Positions 59,366 to 64,000 of a stretch of DNA of 64,000 nucleotides are shown piece after piece. Each line of letters opens with the position of its first letter. Within the stretch, counting starts at the first letter, position 1. Made by a program: the position numbers and the translations under genes. Origin of the DNA: Bacillota bacterium (GTDB taxonomy: Bacteria; Bacillota; Clostridia; Christensenellales; SZUA-584); the NCBI GenBank assembly GCA_023391105.1, contig JAEWBO010000039.1, positions 1 to 64,000 on the forward strand, read 5' to 3'. The notes under the pieces were generated by a model. It was not told the DNA's origin, did not search any database, and saw only the letters and a program-made list of their open reading frames with translations.

Positions 59366-59368
59366 ACA

Positions 59369-59827
59369 ATGGGTTTCTCGTTATTTGGTTTACTAATAAC
59401 GGCTATCATACTGCTGCCTAATCTGCTCATGATATTTTTGCCGCCAAAAGAGATACCAAGCAAAGCAAAAGATGCAGGCGTCTTTTTCACAATCTTCGAG
59501 CGGATAGGACAAGTGGCATGTTTCTTATTGCCTGTTATTTTAAAAGATTATATGGAATCCGCCGATTTAGGCATTTGGTTTATTATCGCGGCTATATGCG
59601 TGGCCTTTTATTATGGCCTTTGGATAAGGTATGCGCTCAAGCGTAATTTTGCGCTGCTGTTTGCGCCGCTTGCGTTTATACCCATTCCGATGGCTGTCTT
59701 TCCGGTTTCGGCCTTTGTTTTCATATCCGTATGGATACACTCAATTTGGCTGGGTATAGCGGCTGTTGTTCTGGCGGCGGGTCATTTTGCGAACAGCTGG
59801 GTGTCATATAAAAGCCTCACGGCATAA
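59369..59827 (+). CDS. Small polytopic membrane protein of unknown function
   Basis: 152 residues with four to five membrane helices (about 4-24, 40-60, 68-88, 95-118, 122-142) and FLPPKEIPSKAKDAG in the first loop. No family recognised. It directly follows punA, so it is likely co-transcribed. The only visible ribosome site is weak and depends on the end of punA. Convergent with an NlpC/P60 gene, 13 bp apart. Confidence 0.7.
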   Translation: MGFSLFGLLITAIILLPNLLMIFLPPKEIPSKAKDAGVFFTIFERIGQVACFLLPVILKDYMESADLGIWFIIAAICVAFYYGLWIRYALKRNFALLFAPLAFIPIPMAVFPVSAFVFISVWIHSIWLGIAAVVLAAGHFANSWVSYKSLTA

Positions 59828-59840
59828 CGCTGAACAATCG

Positions 59841-60539
59841 TTATTCAAATATTGTGGGTCTGCCGTATGCGTTCCAGCCCGTGTTGACCATCACACCGCC
59901 GCTGACAATATTGTCGTATATGCGCTTGTCAATGGTGCGCTTATTCACAACGCCCACGAAACCGCTGACGGCTTCGTAGATGTAACCATGACGCCCCACG
60001 ATGCCCATGTGCGAGACGTGTCCGTCGTCCGACATGTAGAATACGATATCGCCGGGTAATAGCTCATCCTTGGTGATGGGGGTGCAGTATTCATAATATG
60101 TGTCGTTTGCGGTTCGGTCGATGGGTCTATCGTAAAGGCTCAATTCATTCACCGCATACCACCAAAGGCCGCTGCAATCCCATGAATAATCTTCGGGAAA
60201 CTGCAGGCCTTTTTCTTCAGCCTTTTCAGCGATTGCTTGAAAATATTCAAGCCGCCCGTTGTCAAAATACTCGGGATATTTGCGGTTCATGATATCTATA
60301 AAATCATCGGTAACTGGCGTTCCTTGACCGCCGATGATATATTGGCCGCCCACGCAGGTATCGAGCAAATCAAGCAGTGCGGCCACGTCGCCCTTGGGCT
60401 CGGGCTCGTTTGCGTACTTTTCTTCATAATAAGCGCGCTGAGCCTCGGATTCTTCCGCTGTGAGCGGCTGACATGCGGCCGTTAACACCACGGCGATGAC
60501 AAGCCATATACAAACTGCCATTTTTATCTTCATTTTCAT
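59841..60539 (-). CDS. NlpC/P60-family secreted peptidase (probable lipoprotein)
   Basis: 232 residues. An N-terminal signal ends TAAC at Cys 23, a weak lipobox. The catalytic domain has the nucleophile C122 in WDCSGLWWY and the base H177 in GHVSHMGIVG, the NlpC/P60 cysteine peptidase pattern for cutting cell-wall peptides. The linker 24-50 is acidic. The TATAAT box (60547-60552) is only 7 bp from ATG 60539 and no ribosome site is present, so the mRNA may be leaderless or start at ATG 60533. Function in wall turnover is inferred. Confidence 0.88.
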   Translation of the reverse strand: MKMKIKMAVCIWLVIAVVLTAACQPLTAEESEAQRAYYEEKYANEPEPKGDVAALLDLLDTCVGGQYIIGGQGTPVTDDFIDIMNRKYPEYFDNGRLEYFQAIAEKAEEKGLQFPEDYSWDCSGLWWYAVNELSLYDRPIDRTANDTYYEYCTPITKDELLPGDIVFYMSDDGHVSHMGIVGRHGYIYEAVSGFVGVVNKRTIDKRIYDNIVSGGVMVNTGWNAYGRPTIFE

Positions 60540-60546
60540 GTGACAA

Positions 60547-60575
60547 ATTATATATACTTTTACGACCTATATCAA
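60547..60575 (-). promoter_or_regulatory. Promoter directly in front of the NlpC/P60 gene
   Basis: On the minus strand, TTGATA (60570-60575) and TATAAT (60547-60552) with a 17-bp spacer. The expected transcription start coincides with the ATG. Confidence 0.65.
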
Positions 60576-60682
60576 GAGTTTTCGTTACTGATTGAGACAA
60601 ACACAGATCAAACAGTCAAAAGAATATATGCCAAGTCTTCGGGAAAAACTAATTTCAAAAGCAAAAAAGGGGATATTCGGTT

Positions 60683-61822
60683 ATGAAAAGGATATTGGTT
60701 ATCGCGCTTGCGATCGTATTGGTATTCGCGTTTACCGCTACGGCATATGCGGAAGGTTTTACGGCGCAGGCCAAGGGATATATACTCATCGACGCCAATT
60801 CAGGCCATGTGCTGGCCGAACAGAACGCGGACGAGCAGCTGCCGTGTGCCAGCGTGGCCAAGGTGATGTCGCTGCTGTTATTCATGGAAGCGGAGGATTC
60901 GGGGCGATTGTCGCTTGGCGATAATGTGACCGTGAGCGACCATGCTGCCTCAATGGGCGGCACGCAGGTGTTTTTGGACGTAAACACCACACACTCAGTG
61001 GAAGACATGCTTAAAGCCGCGATTGTATGCAGCGCCAACGACGCAACTGTGGCGCTGGCGGAAAAGATGGCGGGCAGTGAGGATGCGTTTGTGGAGATGA
61101 TGAACAAAAAAGCGGGTGTGATGGGCATCAAGTCAACGTTTGTCAATGCAACGGGTCTTGGAGATGAGCAGAAGATCAGTGCGCGCGATGCGGCAGCAAT
61201 CTGTCAGCAGCTGGTGAAATATGACCTGTTCTATAAATGGAGCGGCATATGGATAGAAAACTACGTGCACCCGGACGCGCGTGAAACGGAAATGGTAAAT
61301 CAGAACCGGCTGGTGCGCTATTATGAGGGCTGTGACGGCATCGCTACGGGGTCGTCAGGCGCAGCCGGATATTGCATCGCGGCGACTGTGAAGCGCAGCG
61401 GCGGGCGATTCATTTATGTGGCTCTCGGCGCACCCAACAGCTCCACGCGCTTTGATGAAGCAAAAGGGGCTTTTGACTTTGCGTTTGCGGGCTTTACCGC
61501 CAAAACCATTGTATCCGAAGGTCAAAAGCTGGGCAGTGATCTGGCTATCGTCGGCGGCACAGCGCCGTTTATCGATGTGTACGCAGCGCAGGGCTTTTCC
61601 ACCCTGATTGAAAAAGGCAAGGAAGGGACACTCGAAAAGGAGCTTGTGCTGCTCGAAAACATCACCGCGCCTATCGAGGAAGGACAGGTGGTCGGCTATT
61701 TGCGCATACTGCTTGACGGGTCGGAGATCGGCCGCGTGGACGTGATCGCCAAACAAGACGTCGCGGAAAGAAACTTCGGCAACGCCTTTAAGCGCATATT
61801 GATGTGGTGGCTGTTTGCATAA
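60683..61822 (+). CDS. D-alanyl-D-alanine carboxypeptidase-like protein (DacF/PBP5 type), KTG box altered
   Basis: 379 residues. Signal peptide 1-23 (AYA then E). The SxxK motif is S57-K60 (ASVAK), the SxN motif S117-N119 (SAN), but the third motif, normally KTG in DGIKTG, is A221-T222-G223 (DGIATG). A PBP5-type C-terminal beta domain (about 260-345) and a hydrophobic end follow. Members trim stem peptides of peptidoglycan; DacF acts in spore cortex. Loss of the KTG lysine would be expected to weaken or abolish catalysis. AAAGGGGAT precedes the ATG. The other residues of the fold look intact. Confidence 0.9.
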   Translation: MKRILVIALAIVLVFAFTATAYAEGFTAQAKGYILIDANSGHVLAEQNADEQLPCASVAKVMSLLLFMEAEDSGRLSLGDNVTVSDHAASMGGTQVFLDVNTTHSVEDMLKAAIVCSANDATVALAEKMAGSEDAFVEMMNKKAGVMGIKSTFVNATGLGDEQKISARDAAAICQQLVKYDLFYKWSGIWIENYVHPDARETEMVNQNRLVRYYEGCDGIATGSSGAAGYCIAATVKRSGGRFIYVALGAPNSSTRFDEAKGAFDFAFAGFTAKTIVSEGQKLGSDLAIVGGTAPFIDVYAAQGFSTLIEKGKEGTLEKELVLLENITAPIEEGQVVGYLRILLDGSEIGRVDVIAKQDVAERNFGNAFKRILMWWLFA

Positions 61823-61873
61823 CATTGACACGCATAGCGCTCTACTGTAGAATGTCTGCGGACGGAGGTTGCT

Positions 61874-62650
61874 ATGCATATACTGATTGTGAACGATGAC
61901 GGCATTCATGCCAAGGGATTGCGGACACTCGCCGCAAGGCTAAGCCGGGACCATGATGTGACGGTGGTTGCTCCCGAATCACAAAGAAGCGCAACGTCGC
62001 ATTCGATTACCATATTTCGGCCCCTTCGCGTGACAAAAACGCAGCCTGCGGGGCTAGAGGCCATACCCTGTTATGTGGTAGATGGCCAGCCTGTAGACTG
62101 TACAAAGATCGGCATTGCGCATATCATGGACGGCAAGGTCGATCTTGTTGTTTCCGGCATCAACCATGGGGCAAACTTAGGATCGGATATCATTTATTCC
62201 GGCACTGTCGCTGCCGCGCTGGATGCGGTGATCATGGGATATAAAGCGCTGGCCGTGTCTTGTGCGTCCGAATTTGCGGAGCATTTTGATACCGCGGCAG
62301 AGCTTGCTGCACGCCTTATTGATGGCGGGCTTTTCGATGAAGACGCAAATGATGTGCTCTACAATCTCAACGTACCGAATGTGCCTTTGTCAGAGATAAA
62401 GGGTGTGAGAGCGGCAGTTCAGGGGCGAACGGCTTACGACGACGCGGTGGAGCTTCGTGACGATCCGCGAGGCAAAGAATACATTTGGGTGACAGGCACG
62501 TTGAGGGAACACGCTGTCGATGAGGAAACGGACGTGACGACTGTGCGAAACGGGTACGCGTCGCTAACCCCAATTAAGTTTGATTTGACCGCGAGGGACA
62601 AAGTGGAAACACTGACATGCAAGATAGATAAAATAAAATTGCATTTTTAA
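61874..62650 (+). CDS. surE: 5'/3'-nucleotidase SurE
   Basis: 258 residues. Metal-dependent phosphatase of nucleoside monophosphates. Metal site VNDDGIHAKG at the N-terminus, RSATSHSIT, and SGINHGANLGSDIIYSGTVA are typical. GGAGG lies 6-7 bp before the ATG. It ends 51 bp before the RpiR gene. Co-location with punA/deoB may reflect nucleotide salvage, but they are not in one operon. Confidence 0.95.
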   Translation: MHILIVNDDGIHAKGLRTLAARLSRDHDVTVVAPESQRSATSHSITIFRPLRVTKTQPAGLEAIPCYVVDGQPVDCTKIGIAHIMDGKVDLVVSGINHGANLGSDIIYSGTVAAALDAVIMGYKALAVSCASEFAEHFDTAAELAARLIDGGLFDEDANDVLYNLNVPNVPLSEIKGVRAAVQGRTAYDDAVELRDDPRGKEYIWVTGTLREHAVDEETDVTTVRNGYASLTPIKFDLTARDKVETLTCKIDKIKLHF

Positions 62651-62701
62651 TGGAATATGATACAATATATCGTGTAATTGAAGGTTGGGGGAGTAAATAT
62701 A

Positions 62702-63568
62702 ATGCAAGGCAACGATATCATCAAAGTCATAAAAGAGCGCCAAAGCGCTATGAGCAAAGGACATCGTGCAATTGCGAACTATATCATCGAGCACTATGAC
62801 ACCGCCGCTTTTATCACCGCGTCCCGCCTTGGCGAGACAGTGGGTGTCAGCGAATCCACTGTGGTGCGTTTTGCGTGCGCCCTTGGATACGACGGATATC
62901 CGGAGCTGCAAAAGAAGCTCCAGGAGATGATTCGCACCAAGCTCACCAACGTGCAACGTATGGGTCTTGGATCCGACATGTCCGAAGAGGAGCTTGTGCG
63001 CTGGGCTGTGCGCAACGATATCACGAGTCTTCGGCATGTGCGCGAGGTGCTGGATTACGACATGATGCAAAAAGCCGCGGATATGATACTGGCAGCCAAG
63101 CGCGTCTATATATTGGGTCTTCGCTCGAGTGCACCCTTGGCGCTTTTTTTCTGGTATTATCTCAACTATATTTTAAGCGAAACGAGCCTTGTGTCATCCA
63201 GCATAGGCGGGGACATTTTCGGCCAGATGATGCATGCGGGCAAGGGCGACCTCGTTGTGGCCATCAGCTTTCCGCGCTATTCGTCGCGCACGATGGACGG
63301 AGTGAGCTTTGCAAAAAAGAACGGCGCCGCCATACTTGGCATCACAGACAACGAGCTTTCGCCGCTCGCGAATGTCGCGGACGCTAATATTTTTGTGAAT
63401 TCGGATATGAATCTGTTTATTGACTCGTTGGTGACGCCCATCAGCGTGGTGAATGCGCTGGTGCTGCTCATCGGAATGCGCAAGAAGGACGGCTTGAAGC
63501 AAAACTTTGAGATGCTTGAGGATCTCTGGCGGCAATTTGATGTATACATGCGCAAGGACGAAATTTGA
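62702..63568 (+). CDS. MurR/RpiR-family transcriptional regulator
   Basis: 288 residues. N-terminal HTH-6 domain (about 1-77) with ITASRLGETVGVSESTVVRF, then a SIS sugar-phosphate-binding domain (about 125-255) with VYILGLRSSAPLALF and VVAISFPRYSSRT. Such regulators respond to phosphosugars. The next gene is a flavoprotein, not a sugar gene, so the target is unclear. GGGGGAG precedes ATG 62702 by 9 bp. Its stop overlaps the next ATG (TGATG). Confidence 0.92.
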   Translation: MQGNDIIKVIKERQSAMSKGHRAIANYIIEHYDTAAFITASRLGETVGVSESTVVRFACALGYDGYPELQKKLQEMIRTKLTNVQRMGLGSDMSEEELVRWAVRNDITSLRHVREVLDYDMMQKAADMILAAKRVYILGLRSSAPLALFFWYYLNYILSETSLVSSSIGGDIFGQMMHAGKGDLVVAISFPRYSSRTMDGVSFAKKNGAAILGITDNELSPLANVADANIFVNSDMNLFIDSLVTPISVVNALVLLIGMRKKDGLKQNFEMLEDLWRQFDVYMRKDEI

Positions 63569-64000
63569 TGACGACAGAGCGGACGCGTAAGGTATGTGTG
63601 ATTGGCGGCGGGCCTGCGGGAATGCTGGCGGCCTATGCGGCAGCGGGGCGCGGTCACGATGTCACGCTGTATGAGAAAAACGAAAAGCTTGGCAAAAAGC
63701 TATATATTACCGGAAAAGGGCGCTGTAACATAACCAATGCGGCGCCGATAGAAGACTTTTTTGGCAGCGTCGTGCATAACGGCGCCTTTTTATACAGTGC
63801 GTTTTATACATTTGACAATACACAGCTCATTGAGATGCTCGAAAGTTTCGGGCTCGCCGTCAAGACAGAGCGGGGAGGCCGTGTGTTTCCCGTTTCCGAC
63901 AAATCCAGCGATGTGCTAAAAACGCTTGATAAGGCTCTTGCCAGCGCGGGCGTGAAGGTGAAGCTGAAAACGACCGTCTCGGACATTCTCCTCAAAGACG
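63568..64000 (+). CDS. HI0933/YhiN-type flavoprotein (3' truncated)
   Basis: 144 residues visible. FAD-binding Rossmann motif VIGGGPAGMLAAYAA at about 11-25, YEKNEKLGKKLYITGKGRCN at 42-61, ITNAAP, then FYTFDNTQLIEMLESFGL: the NAD(P)/FAD-dependent oxidoreductase family of HI0933, YhiN and related BaiN-type proteins. The substrate of the family is mostly unknown. The gene runs off the window. The ATG overlaps the regulator's stop by one base, so they are co-translated. Confidence 0.9.
   Translation, partial: MTTERTRKVCVIGGGPAGMLAAYAAAGRGHDVTLYEKNEKLGKKLYITGKGRCNITNAAPIEDFFGSVVHNGAFLYSAFYTFDNTQLIEMLESFGLAVKTERGGRVFPVSDKSSDVLKTLDKALASAGVKVKLKTTVSDILLKD

Noticed and set aside
60592..60924. Plus-strand frame overlapping the start of the DacF-like gene
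   Set aside because: It is out of frame with a clear signal peptide and SxxK gene. The translated sequence is basic and Cys/Arg-rich, typical of a shadow.
1..64000. tRNA, rRNA, SRP RNA, tmRNA, CRISPR arrays, integrases or phage genes
   Set aside because: I looked for their characteristic sequences and found none; without a covariance search a short RNA gene could still have been missed.

Overview
This 64 kb window is a chromosomal segment of an anaerobic, fermentative, low-to-moderate GC Firmicute, most likely class Clostridia and of endospore-forming ancestry. This is inferred from gene content, not from a database match. The signs are a pyrophosphate-type phosphofructokinase, Pta-AckA, a ferredoxin-dependent indolepyruvate oxidoreductase, a T-box before hisS-aspS, Shine-Dalgarno sites of the AGGAGG type with some GTG and TTG starts, and the sporulation-lineage genes spoVS, ylbJ and a spoVB-like flippase. 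The gene orders rsmD-coaD-ylbJ (near tmcAL) and smc-ftsY-ylxM-ffh-rpsP-khpA-rimM-trmD are those of Bacillus/Clostridium chromosomes. I see no rRNA, tRNA, CRISPR array, integrase, transposase or phage module.

Layout. 1-7.1 kb: the end of a thiamine-dependent dehydrogenase gene, PPi-PFK behind a structured leader, a Dabb protein, then uvrB-uvrA. 7.1-11.4 kb: a membrane diguanylate cyclase whose 3' end is duplicated 460 bp downstream, a DUF1295 membrane protein, and a divergent pair of uncharacterised genes sharing a C-terminal motif. 11.7-18.3 kb: murG, an RNA methylase and a PfkB kinase (overlapping genes), then guaB-guaA. 18.3-25.5 kb is the accessory stretch: an AT-rich island with a truncated and a frameshifted XRE regulator and a lipoprotein; a TetR regulator and an unusual DHA2-type MFS pump with identical 13-bp operators; a DUF6144-type gene behind an attenuator-like leader; palindromic repeats; and a GyrI-like protein. 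25.6-32.4 kb: an aldo-keto reductase, then a catabolic operon paaK-iorA-iorB-paaK-ACT for aromatic 2-oxoacids. 32.4-38.8 kb: alr-MTHFS-rsmD-coaD-coiled-coil gene, then ylbJ, a lipoprotein and tmcAL. 38.9-45 kb: pta-ackA, then a T-box and a MITE-like element before hisS-aspS, and an RseC-like gene. 45.2-54.9 kb: thioredoxin, spoVS, and the SMC/SRP/ribosome-maturation cluster. 55-64 kb: a flippase, an SRPBCC protein, deoB-punA, a small membrane protein, an NlpC/P60 lipoprotein, a DacF-like protein with a changed KTG box, surE, an RpiR regulator and a truncated HI0933-type flavoprotein.

Most genes are housekeeping. The least ordinary items are: (i) the TetR/MFS locus, where the pump carries about 455 extra residues of glycine-rich heptads and coiled coil before its last membrane helix; (ii) the promoter/mini-ORF/terminator leader before the DUF6144-type gene; (iii) the 161-bp inverted-repeat element abutting the hisS T-box terminator; (iv) two places where a gene end or terminator is duplicated around repeat-containing DNA; and (v) the DacF-like protein with ATG in place of KTG.
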